Under the pieces are notes generated by a model. That model did no database searches. It was not told the origin of the DNA and saw only the letters and a program-made list of their open reading frames with translations. A stretch of 64,000 bases of DNA, taken from assembly GCA_020632925.1 (NCBI GenBank), contig JACKER010000012.1, forward strand, positions 124,001-188,000. The letters run 5' to 3'. Made by a program: the position numbers and the translations under genes. The DNA is from Alphaproteobacteria bacterium. Its GTDB lineage: Bacteria; Myxococcota_A; UBA796; GCA-2862545. This document shows, one piece after another, positions 29,639 to 39,419 of the stretch. The first letter of the stretch is position 1. Each line of letters opens with the position of its first letter.

Positions 29639-31213
29639 GTGAACGCATCCGCCGATCAACTCCTAGACCGCATCGCCGTCGCCGTGCGGGGCAACCTGCC
29701 CCCCGGCGTTACATCCGCCTACCTCGACGGCTTCCTCGCCCGTCACCGGCCGACCCTCGTCTCGGTGATCGAGCGCAACCTCGCCCGACGCCAGCGCGGC
29801 GGGCGCCCAGCCCACCGAGCCACCGCCGGAGCTCTGGACCCCGTCGAAGCGCACCGCCGCCAACCTCGCCGCGATGCGCGTTGCGGCAAGCACTCCCCCG
29901 GACCGACTCAGCGCGACCGACCGCCGCACCCTCGCCGGCTACTCGGGCTGGGGCGGGCTCTCCATCGCCAAGGCCAAGAGCCAGTTCCCCACCGGCTTCC
30001 CCGCGCCCGAAGTCCGCGGGCTCATCCACGAGTACTACACCCCGTCGAAGGTCACCGCCGAGGTCGCCCGCGTCGTCCGCCCTCTCCTCCCCGAGCTCGC
30101 GGGCCCTGGAGGAACCGTCCTCGCGCTCGAGCCCGCCGCCGGCATCGGCCGCTTCATCCGCTCGCTCTCCGGCCCAGGCTTCGAGTCCATCCACTGGCTC
30201 ACCGTCGAGTGGTCCGAGCTGTCCGCCCGGATGCTCCAGGCCATCCGGCCTGACCTCGCCGTCTACAACGGCCCGTTCGAGCGCTGGGTCCGCGAGCACG
30301 GCGACGAGTACGCCGGGCGCCTCAACCTCGTCGTTGCCAACCCGCCCTACGGCGCCCGCGGCGCCTCGATCACCGAGGACCCGAACCGCGACTACCGCGA
30401 GAAGCAGGCCTACGCCTACTTCCTGCGCCGCTCCCTCGACCTGCTCGCGCCCAACGGCCTCGGCGTCTTCCTGATCCCGGCCGGCTTCCTTACCGGTCGG
30501 GGTGCCCGCAACCAGGCCCTCCGCGAGAAGGTCCTCAAGCGGCACCACCTCTCCGCCGCCTACCGGCTCCCGTCCGGCCTGTTCCCCGGCGCCGAGGTCG
30601 TCGTCGACCTGCTCTTCCTAAGGTCCCGAGGCGGTACCTTTGACGAGATCGACGCTGCGGACCGGTTCATCCTCGAGGGCCGGTACTTCGAGGAGTTCCC
30701 CGCTCACATCCTCGGCACCGAGGTCGGCAAGGACGCCGGCGACGACGACCAGACCCGCAAGCCCCGCTGGGGCTACCAGGTGGTCGGCGACTTCGTGCGG
30801 CTACCCGACCTGGTCGAGCGCCAGGTCTGCAGCACCTGCGTGGTCCGGACGCCGACGTCCACCGCCAAGCCGGCCCGGACCGGCGTGGCGCGCTCCGTCT
30901 CGGACGCGACCAAGGGCCTCCCCCCCGAGCTCGCCGCCGCGGTCGCCCTCGGCCTGCGGGTCGACGCCTACCTCGCCGCGGTCGCCGCAGAGGACTCCCG
31001 CGAGCCCGAGCACCTGTGGCACGAGCTCCACGATGCGCTCACCGCCTGGCACTCCGCGCACGGCAACCCCTGGTCGAGCCGCAGGCTCCACGTCCTGGTG
31101 AAGAAGGGCGTCACCGGCGCCGAGCGCTTCCTCTCCGCCTTCGAGAAGTCTGGCAAGCTCATCGCCGGGCTCCGGGCCAAGCCCGTCTACCAGCCCCGGT
31201 ACCGCGGTCGCCC
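29639..31213 (+). pseudogene. N6-adenine methylase part of a methylase/helicase gene, frameshifted and cut
   Basis: From GTG 29639 the product starts MNASADQLLDRIAVAVRGN; the frame then shifts near 29800, after which AQPTEPPPELW and RTLAGYSGWGGLS continue. The methylase core shows ALEPAAGIGRF (SAM motif I) and VVANPPYGARG (catalytic NPPY), then DYREKQAYAYFLRRSLDLLAPNG. The YSGWGG box is typical of large methylase-helicase proteins of plasmids, phages and defence islands. Identity stops at RYRGRP (31213) where an IS91-type end begins, so any helicase half is missing. A second copy's N-terminus lies at 50891-51356. Confidence 0.75.
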
Positions 31214-31753
31214 CGTGGCTTCCGCAAGATCCGCCACTACGGCCTGCTCGCGCCGTCGAACGTCTCCACTCGGCTGCCGGTGGCGCAGCGGCTGGCGCGG
31301 TCGTCGAGCCGGCGCGCCAACCCGCCGCCGACCGTCGCTGCGCCCGCGACGGGGCCGGCCGCGGTCCCCACCGCGGGCGACCTCTGCCCAGTCTGTTCAC
31401 GCGGCCACCTCGTCCGGTGGTCCGTCTTCAGCACCCGTAGCCCTCCGGTGCCTCCATGACGGTTGAACGCGGTCTTTCTCATGACAGCCTCACCGCATCG
31501 CCGCGGGCGACCAGGCGTAGCCCTGCCCGCACCAGGCCGCAGATCCCCGGATCGACCGCCCGATCGCCGCCTCACGGGGCTCCGATGTGGCGTCGCCCCC
31601 GGTCGTGGCCGCCGTTCACCGACTCGGAGCAGCCTCTACCACCATAGGCGCCGTCCGCCCTCGACCGCGGGCTCGTCCAAGCGGGCAGTAGCGCACCCTC
31701 GGGCCTCAGGAGCTCCGTCCACCCGTCACCGGTGCGCTACTGCCCTGGATCTT
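31214..31753 (+). mobile_element. remnant right end of an IS91-like element
   Basis: This 540-bp block is repeated, with a constant offset of 5193 bp and no length change, at 36407-36946. It contains the last 82 codons of the IS91-type transposase and the terminal hairpin (GGGCAGTAGCGCACC at 31683-31697 with its complement at 31731-31745). The left part of the element is missing and replaced by the methylase gene. On the right, it cuts the histidine phosphatase gene. Confidence 0.85.
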
Positions 31754-32651
31754 GGGTGTATGGCTGCTCGGGTAGCCGCTCGGCGCCCCGAGCCAGCAAC
31801 GTCGACTCGAGGATGGCCCGATCCTCGGCGCTCGGCGCCCAGAGGTCGAGGTCCCGTGGGGGGCGGCCGGTGAGAAGCGTCTTGAACGCGCCGCCGGCGA
31901 GGAAGAACCGGGCGGGACAGTCCGGTCCGACCGTCGCCGCCACCTCGCGGCGCGCGAGGCCCAGGACGTCGGCTTCCGTGAGGCCCACGATCGGAGCCGG
32001 CCGTGCTCCGCGCCGGTCGCGGTAGGCCACCTGCACCTGCCCGTCCGCCTCCCAGAAGATTGCCGCCTCCAGGTACCAGGGCCAGTGCTGGCGGTTCAAG
32101 GGCACCTGGAGCAGACGCGCCGCTGTCGCCGTGACCAGCGAGTCGTGCGTCGCGAATGCGTACACGCCGGGCACACCACGAGCGCTGGCGAGCATGTGGT
32201 GGACGAGGAACCTCGCCGCAGGATCGGCGGCAGCACAGCCAGGCAACGGCGCCCGGTCCTCGACGAGGTGGGTCATCATCCCCTCGTGCCCCAGGTCGCG
32301 CCAGTGCGTTCCGGCCCGCCGGTCGAGCATGAACACGCCGGGATCGCCGAGGAGCTTGTCGGGGGTCACCGACGCGGCCACGCCGGCGCCGTCCAGCAGC
32401 CGCTCGGCGGTCTGCATGGTACGCAGCAGCGGGCTCGCGGATACCGCGCGGAGTCGGCCCCGCAGTACGGCTCCGAGGGCCCGCGCCAGCTCGTGGCCGT
32501 CATCCGTGAGCGGCACGTGGTAGCCCGCGTCCCCTTCCGCGAGAGGCCCGCGCACGGAGTGCCGGATCAGCATCGCGACCGGCCGGTCGGTCGGGGCCTC
32601 TTCGAGCCACCGGAGCGTGGACGGGGGGATCACCCATGGATTGGTCGTCAT
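31754..32651 (-). pseudogene. histidine phosphatase-nucleotidyltransferase fusion, C-terminus cut
   Basis: ATG 32651 overlaps the upstream methyltransferase stop. The first about 220 residues are a histidine phosphatase domain: AMLIRHSVRGPL (catalytic His), LTDDGHELARALG, SASPLLRTMQTAE and FATHDSLV. A short nucleotidyltransferase-like domain follows: RFFLAGGAFKTLLTGRPPRDLDLWAP with the GG and DxD residues of the Pol-beta fold. The IS91-type end truncates it after TQ at 31754. Last visible gene of the seven-gene operon; the fusion suggests removal and addition of phosphate or nucleotidyl groups on one substrate (inference). Confidence 0.75.
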
Positions 32652-34315
32652 CGGGCCACTCCCTCGAGCACCGACGGAAGGGCGGCGAGCGTCCGCACTT
32701 CCACCAGGTCGAAGCCTGCCTGGTTCAGGAGCTGCTCGTACTCGAGCCGTGTTCGCTCTCGACCACCGGTGGCCATCAGCAGGTGCAGGTCACACAGCCC
32801 TCCGAACGAGCCGTCGTCGGCGACCAGCATCTCCACGAGGAAGACACGCCCGCCGAAGGGCAGCGCGCTGCGCACGTTCTTCAGGATCCGGACGGCGGCC
32901 TCGTCGGCCCAGTCGTGCACCACGCGTGCGAGCACCGCGACGTCGGCCCGCACCGACCAGGGTCCGAACAGGTCCTCCGCGACGGCGATCAGGCCGCCTC
33001 GGCGTGGGAGCTGGTCGAGCACCTCGGGTCGATCCAGGACGAGCACCTTCAGGTCGTGGTGCTCCGCGAGCAGGAGCTCGGCGAGCACGCCGACACCGCC
33101 ACCGACATCGAGCACGCGCTCGTCGCCGCGCAGGCGGAGCGCGCCGGGCACGGCCGGGTAGTCGTGGCGCGCATAGCTCCTCAGCATCCGGTGGTGCGGG
33201 ACGACCCGTGCAGGATCAGCGGCCACCTCACCGAACACGTCGGGCGGGCGCCAGCCCTGGTCTCGCATCGCCCGCGGCAGCTCCCTCCAGAGCGCGCGAA
33301 GCGGGCCTGCGTACTCGAGGGCGGCGTCGGCCAGCGTGCAAGGATGGTCCGCGCGCAGGTGCGCGCCCCGCGCGGTGAGCGACCAAGCCTCGCCGCGTCG
33401 CTCCACCAGCGCGAGCTCACGGAGCGCGCGGAGGAGCGCGCCGAGGCGCCCCACGTGCAGCCCGAGCCGTTCGGCCAACTCTACCGCTGTGCCGGGCAGC
33501 GCCTCGAAGACCCCGAGCGCCACGGCGCCAGCGATGGCGTCGGTGCGCCAGTACCCGACGAGGTCGCCCGATAGTGCCGCGAGATCGCTGCGACGGGCGG
33601 AACGGAGCTCCGTCACCATCTCGCCGCGCTCGTCGATGACCTCTAGGCCTCCGTCGAAGCGCTCGACGCGAGCCTGCCCGTTGTAGAACGGCTCGACGCT
33701 GGCGAACCGCCGCTCGTAGATGGCGTCTCCGTTCTCCCCCACGTGCATCCAGCCGGCCAGGTCGCGTGCACGGGCGAAGCCCTTGTGGAACACATCCAGG
33801 TCGACGAGCCAGCGGCCGTGCACGAGGGAGCCTGCCGCGTCGACATGCGTGTGGAGCCCGTCGTCGCGCTGCACGACCGCCAGCCCGTCCCGGAAGTCCC
33901 CGGCGTATCGCCAACGCTGCGTGTAGGCCGGTTCACCGTCAGGGAGCAGGTGCAGGTAGCCGCCGTTCCTGTCGCGGACGGTGCACCTGCCGCCCTGATA
34001 GTTGCCGCACCAGCCGTAGCGAGCCCCATAGAGCGGCGATCCGTCGGGCAGGATGTGCAGCCACCCGTCCGTCCCGTGGGCCGCGGCCCGTCCTTCGTAG
34101 AAGCCGAACGTGCGCAGGAATCGGCCGGGGTAGACGGGCACCCCAGTGACGTCGATGTGGGTCGCGCCGTCATCGTCGACGGCCGGGGCGAGGCCGGGAT
34201 CGTGGAACTTGAGAACCTCGCGGAACCGGCGGGTGTAGGCCGGGGCTCCGTCGATGAGGTGGTGGGTTCGGTCGGATGCGACCTGCGCCCGACGCCAGTC
34301 CGCTCCGCTCAGCAT
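32648..34315 (-). CDS. WG-repeat protein fused to SAM methyltransferase
   Basis: The 555-residue protein (ATG 34315, inside the overlap with the hydrolase stop) has two parts. Residues about 15-260 contain six or more WG/KWG-type repeats of about 22-25 residues (e.g. YTRRFREVLKFHDPGLAPAVDD, YTQRWRYAGDFRDGLAVVQRD). From about 285 there is an O-methyltransferase of the dimerising type: winged helix AVELAERLGLHVGRLGALLRALRE, SAM motif VLDVGGGVGVLAELLL, and VLARVVHDWADEAAVRILKNVR with the catalytic His position. The last residues FDLVEVRTLAALPSVLEG close the fold. The substrate is unknown. Confidence 0.8.
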   Translation of the reverse strand: MLSGADWRRAQVASDRTHHLIDGAPAYTRRFREVLKFHDPGLAPAVDDDGATHIDVTGVPVYPGRFLRTFGFYEGRAAAHGTDGWLHILPDGSPLYGARYGWCGNYQGGRCTVRDRNGGYLHLLPDGEPAYTQRWRYAGDFRDGLAVVQRDDGLHTHVDAAGSLVHGRWLVDLDVFHKGFARARDLAGWMHVGENGDAIYERRFASVEPFYNGQARVERFDGGLEVIDERGEMVTELRSARRSDLAALSGDLVGYWRTDAIAGAVALGVFEALPGTAVELAERLGLHVGRLGALLRALRELALVERRGEAWSLTARGAHLRADHPCTLADAALEYAGPLRALWRELPRAMRDQGWRPPDVFGEVAADPARVVPHHRMLRSYARHDYPAVPGALRLRGDERVLDVGGGVGVLAELLLAEHHDLKVLVLDRPEVLDQLPRRGGLIAVAEDLFGPWSVRADVAVLARVVHDWADEAAVRILKNVRSALPFGGRVFLVEMLVADDGSFGGLCDLHLLMATGGRERTRLEYEQLLNQAGFDLVEVRTLAALPSVLEGVAR

Positions 34316-34394
34316 GGGCGCCCCCGGACCCGCACCCAGAGCGGCACCTCCATCGTCTTCTCGTGCCACACGCCGTGCTCCCAGAGGCCGTCTT
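34309..34394 (-). pseudogene. alkaline-phosphatase/sulfatase-superfamily hydrolase, 3' fragment
   Basis: On the minus strand, after the insertion point, the frame reads DGLWEHGVWHEKTMEVPLWVR and ends at TGA 34309-34311, overlapping the next gene's ATG. The segment GLWxHG...KxMEVP is the expected continuation of CADHGDCWGED at the end of the 5' fragment (36943-37682). Removing the IS91-like element and one TCTT copy gives an 822-nt, 273-residue gene. Confidence 0.82.
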
Positions 34395-34600
34395 GGACGA
34401 ACCCGCTGCGCGGGGGCCCGCACTCGCGGCTCTGTGCGCTCCCCGGTTGCGCCGGCCGACCCTGTGATGGACGTGGCGGTCTGAGGTCGGCCGCCGCCTG
34501 CTGACGCTGTCCGGAGGTGGCCCGATCTCAGGCAGACGGGGGACACCGGGCCCCGGCGAGCGACCTTCCTACATCAACCGGTCGCCGCCCGGAGATCGTC

Positions 34601-35455
34601 ATGGGCCACGTGCGTGACCGTTTCGACGCCGACCTTCGACTGGCCGGCCGCTCGGAGTCTACCCGCAAGACCTACATCGGCTGCGCGGTGTTGTTCGTCA
34701 AGTTCTTCATGCGTCCGCCGGACCAGCTCGGTGAGAAGGAAGTCCGTCAGTTCCTGCTCAGTCTGCGCGACCGGAAGCTGTCGGTCGGTCGCTACCTGCA
34801 GTACCTCGGCGCCCTCAAGTTCCTGTTCGGGATCACGCTCGGGCGGCCGCAGGTCACCGACGGGATCCCGTGGCCGCGTATGCACCGGAAGCGGCCCGAC
34901 ATCCTCACCCGCGAGGAGGTCACGCGGGTGCTCGACGCCGCGAGCTCGCCGTTCTGGCGGATGTACCTCACCACCGCCTACGCCGCCGGGCTCCGCCGCA
35001 TGGAGGTCGCCGCCCTCCGCGCCGAGCACATCGACGGTGCGGCTGGGCTCCTCCGGGTGGCGCACGGGAAGGGCGACAAGAAGCGGGAGGTCATGCTCGA
35101 TCCCGAGCTGTACCGCCAGCTCCGCGAGCACTGGCGCACCCACGCGCTCCCGGGTCCGTGGCTCTTCCCGGCGCGGTCGCGGTCGGGCGGCTGGGCGGAT
35201 CACCCCGTCGACCTCGGGCAGGCATCGGCATCCTTCCGCGCGGCCGCTGACGCCGCCGGCATCCGCCGGTGCCGTGTGACGCTGCACTCGCTCAGGAGCG
35301 CGTTCGCCACGCACCTCTTCGAAGACGACGTCGACATCTTCACCATCCAGCAGCTCCTCGGTCACGAGCGGCTCGAGACCACCGGCCGCTACGCCGTGGT
35401 CCGGACCGACCGGATCCGGGAGACGCCGAGCCCGTTGTCGAAGCTCCCGAAGTAG
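34601..35455 (+). CDS. tyrosine recombinase of the IS91-like element
   Basis: The 284-residue protein has a SAM-like N-terminal domain (RDRFDADLRLAGRSESTRKTY) and a catalytic domain with Arg in AAGLRRMEVAAL, the HxxR box HSLRSAFATHLF, His in LLGHERLETTGRY and the nucleophile Tyr in that last motif. The transposase start lies 3 bp after the stop. In such elements the integrase may aid resolution or transposition; its exact role is not known. Confidence 0.9.
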   Translation: MGHVRDRFDADLRLAGRSESTRKTYIGCAVLFVKFFMRPPDQLGEKEVRQFLLSLRDRKLSVGRYLQYLGALKFLFGITLGRPQVTDGIPWPRMHRKRPDILTREEVTRVLDAASSPFWRMYLTTAYAAGLRRMEVAALRAEHIDGAAGLLRVAHGKGDKKREVMLDPELYRQLREHWRTHALPGPWLFPARSRSGGWADHPVDLGQASASFRAAADAAGIRRCRVTLHSLRSAFATHLFEDDVDIFTIQQLLGHERLETTGRYAVVRTDRIRETPSPLSKLPK

Positions 35456-35458
35456 CCG

Positions 35459-36652
35459 GTGGTCCACTCCGCGTGTCCGGCGACGCCGGGCGCGGGGCAG
35501 GCACCGACACGTCCCGAGGTGGCGGAGGTCTTCCGCCGCTACGGGCCGTCGTACCTGCGCCGCGTGGTGCTGGCGCCCGAGCAGGGCCGGGTGCTCCGCA
35601 GCGTCATCAGGTGTCGTACGGCCGCGCTCGGCGGCCACCTCGACGTCTGCGATCACTGTGGGGCGGCCTGGCACCACTACAACTCCTGCGTGAACCGGCA
35701 CTGCCCGACCTGCCAGGGCTGGCAGGCCGTGAAGTGGACGACCGACCGGCTGGAGCGGTTCATCGACACCCACCACTTCCACGTGGTCGCGACAGTGCCC
35801 CAGGAGCTGCGGCCGGTGGCGCTCGCGAACCAGCGGCTCGTCTACGACCTGCTCTTCCAGGCCGTGTCCGAGACCCTGCTGGAGCTCGCGCTCGACCGCT
35901 GGGACGCCATCCCCGCCGTCACCGCCGTCCTCCACACATGGTCGCGGACGATGGCCTACCACCCCCACATCCACTGCATCGTCAGCGGCGGTGGCCTCTC
36001 GACCGACGGCCGGTGTTGGGTCTCCTCCCGCCCCGGGTTCCTCTTCCCGGTCAAGGTCCTCTCGGCCCTCATCCGCGGCAAGTTCATGGCCCGCTTCACC
36101 CGGGCCTACGAGAAGGGTGAGCTCCTGTTCGTCGGCTCCTCCGCTCATCTGGCCGATCCGGAGGAGTTCGCCGCCCTGCGGCGCCGGCTCTACGACGCCG
36201 CCTGGGTGGTCCACGCGAAGCCGCCGTTCGGCGACTTCCACGGCCTCGTCCGCTACCTGTCCCGGTACACCCACCGCGTCGCGATCTCGTCCTCCCGCCT
36301 GATCTCGCTCACCGACGACGCGATCGTCTTCAAGACCCGCGGCGACGGCACCTGCCGGCTCCACCCCGACGAGTTCCTCCGGCGCTTCCTGCTCCACGTC
36401 CTGCCACGTGGCTTCCGCAAGATCCGCCACTACGGCCTGCTCGCGCCGTCGAACGTCTCCACTCGGCTGCCGGTGGCGCAGCGGCTGGCGCGGTCGTCGA
36501 GCCGGCGCGCCAACCCGCCGCCGACCGTCGCTGCGCCCGCGACGGGGCCGGCCGCGGTCCCCACCGCGGGCGACCTCTGCCCAGTCTGTTCACGCGGCCA
36601 CCTCGTCCGGTGGTCCGTCTTCAGCACCCGTAGCCCTCCGGTGCCTCCATGA
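35459..36652 (+). CDS. IS91 family transposase
   Basis: The 397-residue protein has an N-terminal zinc-binding region (CDHCGAAWHHYNSCVNRHCPTCQG), the metal-binding HUH-type motif in MAYHPHIHCIVSGGG and the catalytic-Tyr region in LVRYLSRYTHRVAISSSRL, followed by the DEFLRRFLLHVLPRGFRKIRHYG family segment. The C-terminal tail is Pro/Ala-rich and ends with CPVCSRGHLV. It performs rolling-circle-type transposition. GTG 35459 is assumed; a start a few codons later is possible. Confidence 0.92.
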   Translation: MVHSACPATPGAGQAPTRPEVAEVFRRYGPSYLRRVVLAPEQGRVLRSVIRCRTAALGGHLDVCDHCGAAWHHYNSCVNRHCPTCQGWQAVKWTTDRLERFIDTHHFHVVATVPQELRPVALANQRLVYDLLFQAVSETLLELALDRWDAIPAVTAVLHTWSRTMAYHPHIHCIVSGGGLSTDGRCWVSSRPGFLFPVKVLSALIRGKFMARFTRAYEKGELLFVGSSAHLADPEEFAALRRRLYDAAWVVHAKPPFGDFHGLVRYLSRYTHRVAISSSRLISLTDDAIVFKTRGDGTCRLHPDEFLRRFLLHVLPRGFRKIRHYGLLAPSNVSTRLPVAQRLARSSSRRANPPPTVAAPATGPAAVPTAGDLCPVCSRGHLVRWSVFSTRSPPVPP

Positions 36653-36875
36653 CGGTTGAACGCGGTCTTTCTCATGACAGCCTCACCGCATCGCCGCGGG
36701 CGACCAGGCGTAGCCCTGCCCGCACCAGGCCGCAGATCCCCGGATCGACCGCCCGATCGCCGCCTCACGGGGCTCCGATGTGGCGTCGCCCCCGGTCGTG
36801 GCCGCCGTTCACCGACTCGGAGCAGCCTCTACCACCATAGGCGCCGTCCGCCCTCGACCGCGGGCTCGTCCAAGC

Positions 36876-36938
36876 GGGCAGTAGCGCACCCTCGGGCCTC
36901 AGGAGCTCCGTCCACCCGTCACCGGTGCGCTACTGCCC
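36876..36938. repeat. terminal hairpin of the IS91-like element
   Basis: GGGCAGTAGCGCACC (36876-36890) and its perfect complement (36924-36938) flank a 33-nt loop, four bases from the element end. The same structure occurs at 31683-31745. Such subterminal hairpins mark the replication origin or terminus in IS91-type elements. Confidence 0.75.
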
Positions 36939-36942
36939 TGGA

Positions 36943-37682
36943 TCTTCGCCCCAGCAGTCCCCGTGATCGGCGCAGACGAGGATCGTCGCGCCATCGAACG
37001 CTCGCAGCAGCGACTCCAAAGCCTGATCGGCCCACGCGAGGCAAGCCGACTGCCGCGCTCGGCACGCGGTGGCGTCGTTTCGGTCGCCGAACGGGACACA
37101 GGGGTTGTCGGTGGGACTCCAGGCGGCGCCCGGATGCCAGTAAGGGACGTGCGTCTCGCCGACGTTCACGAACGCGAAGGTAGGCGCCGCGCCGATCTCG
37201 GCGAGCTGGGACGCCAGCCAACCGAGCTGCTCGGAGAGCGACCCGGGGCCGCGGACGTGCCGGAAGCGATCGAAGTCCCCGACGAGCCACCGGCCGGTCT
37301 CGGTGTCGGTGTCGAACCAAGCCACGGCGCCGGTGCCGACCACGGCGTGACCCCGACGCCGGAACCCCTCCAGGATCGAGCGCCCCTCGAGGACGAACAC
37401 GTCGCCGGGCCCGGCCGGCGCTCGCGCGTTGGCGAGACGGAAGAGGCGGCCGACCTTGGGGTTCAGGACGGGCTCTCGGCTCTCGGCGATCCCAGGCGTG
37501 GTTCCGACCCACATCGCCGCGTGCGAGGCGAAGGTGAAGTGTCCTGGCGCCATCGCGCGCCGCAACGGCCCCACGGAGGACAGCGCGGGGGTGTGCGTCC
37601 GCTCCGCGGTGTCGTACCGGCACGAGTCCAGCGTCACGAGGAGGACGGACTCGGAGTGCGCCCTTGCGAAGTTCGGGCTCAT
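36943..37682 (-). pseudogene. alkaline-phosphatase/sulfatase-superfamily hydrolase, 5' fragment
   Basis: ATG 37682 overlaps the phosphatase stop (ATGA). The metal-site pattern is that of the alkaline phosphatase superfamily: LLVTLDSCRYD at the N-terminus, the nucleophile region GHFTFASHAAMWVGTTPG, FAFVNVGETHVPYWHPG and ILVCADHGDCWGED. It resembles the STM4013-type hydrolases found beside radical SAM proteins. The IS91-like element interrupts it after GED; the rest lies at 34309-34394. Probable phospho- or sulfo-ester hydrolase. Confidence 0.82.
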
Positions 37683-38878
37683 GGCAGGAGCCTGCGGCGC
37701 GCGGCCTCGATGGTCTCGGGAGCGGCGCCGGACTCGGTGATGAGCCGGTGGACGCCGAGCCCGTCGGCCACGTCGAGCGCGCCGATCAGGCGTCGGGCGT
37801 CGACCAGCTGGCCCGACGCGAGGTAGTCGGCGACGATCCGCTCGCGCGGCACGCCCACCCAGGAGCCGAGCAGCGCGACGACGACGCCGGTCCGATCCAC
37901 ACCCGCGCGGCAGTGCACGAGCACCGGACCGTCGCCCTGCGCGATCGCCTCGAGCGTGGCTCGGAGCGCCGGCGCCGAGTTGAGCGGGAGGGAACGGTAG
38001 GCGGCGTCCAGGTCACCCGTCCCGACGCGCGGATCTCCGCCGATCGGACACGACGCGCAGCCATCGAACCCCTCGGGGTATGGCGCCTCGAGCCGCTCGA
38101 CCTGACCACGCAGATCGACGAAGCGGCGCAGGCCGGTCTCGCTCGCGAACTCCCAGAACCCTTCGCTCGCGTACGTGGCGGGGGGACGGCCGCGCCACAG
38201 GACCCCGGGTCGCGCGTGCGGCGCCCACCAGCGGGCCACGTCGCGGAGGTTCCAGAAACGGTCGGCTTCGAGCGCCGCGCCCAACAGCGCCACCTCCTCG
38301 GCGAGTTCGCGGCCCGCGGTCTCATCGATCCACTCGGCGAGGGCGCGCGCGAATCGCAGCGTCGTCCGGAGCTCCGCGAGCGACTCGCGGAGGTTCAACC
38401 CGCAGCGGAGGTGCTTGAGCTCCTCCCGGAGGAACTTGGGCAGTCGGGAACGAGCGTGAGCGAGTTGCGGGGCTGGAACCGGCGCGCCCGACGGGTCGAT
38501 GATCACCGAGAGGAGCGCAACGATCGCCTCGTTCGCGCCTTGCCAGCAGACGACCGAGCTACCGGCGCGTCGCCCGTGCACTGCGCGATCGAATGCCTCG
38601 GCGAACGCGGATACGCTCCGCACCTCGCCGTCGAGCGCTCCCTCGATCTCCAGCCGATCTCCTTGGGGTGTGCGGACGAGCACGAAGCACCGCTCGTCGC
38701 GCCGCGCCGGGGTGCACCTGCAGCCGAGCGCGCGCAGGCGGTCGAGCGGCGCCGCACCCGTGAGCGACCGGGTCCGGACCCAGCCGAGCGGCTTGTGCTC
38801 GAGGTCCCAGTCGACGAGAGGGAGGCGCTCGAGGGGGCCGACGCGATCCAGCAGCGCCTGCAGGTCGTGGGGGATCAC
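37679..38878 (-). CDS. Cys-dependent phosphatase with novel N-terminal domain
   Basis: The 399-residue protein (GTG 38878, overlapping the kinase stop) has a C-terminal dual-specificity/tyrosine-phosphatase-like domain: RFVDLRGQVERL, then VLVHCRAGVDRTGVVVALL (CX5R loop). Four cysteines near CASCPIGG may bind metal. The N-terminal about 220 residues are unrecognised; they hold VDWDLEHKPLGWVRT, FVLVRTPQGDRLEIEGALDGEV and a helical stretch with KFLREELKHLRCGLNLRESLAEL. The phosphatase probably acts on a small phosphorylated intermediate or protein made by the operon (inference). Confidence 0.8.
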   Translation of the reverse strand: MIPHDLQALLDRVGPLERLPLVDWDLEHKPLGWVRTRSLTGAAPLDRLRALGCRCTPARRDERCFVLVRTPQGDRLEIEGALDGEVRSVSAFAEAFDRAVHGRRAGSSVVCWQGANEAIVALLSVIIDPSGAPVPAPQLAHARSRLPKFLREELKHLRCGLNLRESLAELRTTLRFARALAEWIDETAGRELAEEVALLGAALEADRFWNLRDVARWWAPHARPGVLWRGRPPATYASEGFWEFASETGLRRFVDLRGQVERLEAPYPEGFDGCASCPIGGDPRVGTGDLDAAYRSLPLNSAPALRATLEAIAQGDGPVLVHCRAGVDRTGVVVALLGSWVGVPRERIVADYLASGQLVDARRLIGALDVADGLGVHRLITESGAAPETIEAARRRLLP

Positions 38879-39419
38879 GGCCGACCTCCCGCGTCGCGCC
38901 ACGCGTCTTCCACGAGGTGCACGAGCTCCTGGCTGGGTCGGGTTCCGTCGAGGCGAAGCGCCCGCCAGCCGGGCAGCTCGGCCCACCAGCCCGCCTCGAA
39001 GTCGGACCGCAGCGTCGCCTCCATCGTTTCCTCGACCCCGGCTGGGCGATCGCCCCAGTTCGGGAGCGGCACGGTGTCTCGCCGGGCGGCGAGGCGTGCT
39101 CTCCGAACCACCGCCGGCGTGTCGATCCACGCCGTGACGAGCGGGCCGCCGGCTTCGCCGAGCGCCTGTCGGACCGTTGCGCGGTGGCTCCCTGCCGCCG
39201 AGAACTCGTACACCGCGGACCCGGGCAGTCCGCACGACCGGACGAACGCGCTGCGCGCCAGGGCTTCACCCGCGACCGTGCCGTCGGAGAGGGACCGGCG
39301 GAGATCGTCGATGCGGTGGACCCGGAGACCGAGCCGCTCACTCAGCAGCGTTCCGAGCGTGGTCTTCCCCGCGCCCGCGAGGCCGATGAGCAGGATGCGC
39401 GTCGAGCCGCTCCGGTCCA

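Larger units (their letters stand above)
34395..36942 (+). mobile_element. IS91-like element with tyrosine integrase and HUH transposase
   Basis: The 2.55-kb element is inserted in the hydrolase gene. The tetranucleotide TCTT flanks it on both sides (34391-34394, 36943-36946), and removal of the element with one copy restores the host frame. It encodes an integrase followed by a transposase and ends in a 15-bp-stem hairpin. Some IS91-family elements carry a tyrosine recombinase upstream of the transposase. A 4-bp duplication is not typical of rolling-circle insertion, so the repeat may be a coincidence of the target site. Confidence 0.85.

Noticed and set aside
34574..36430. Minus-strand open frame of 618 codons
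   Set aside because: Shadow of the integrase and IS91 transposase on the plus strand, both with intact catalytic motifs.
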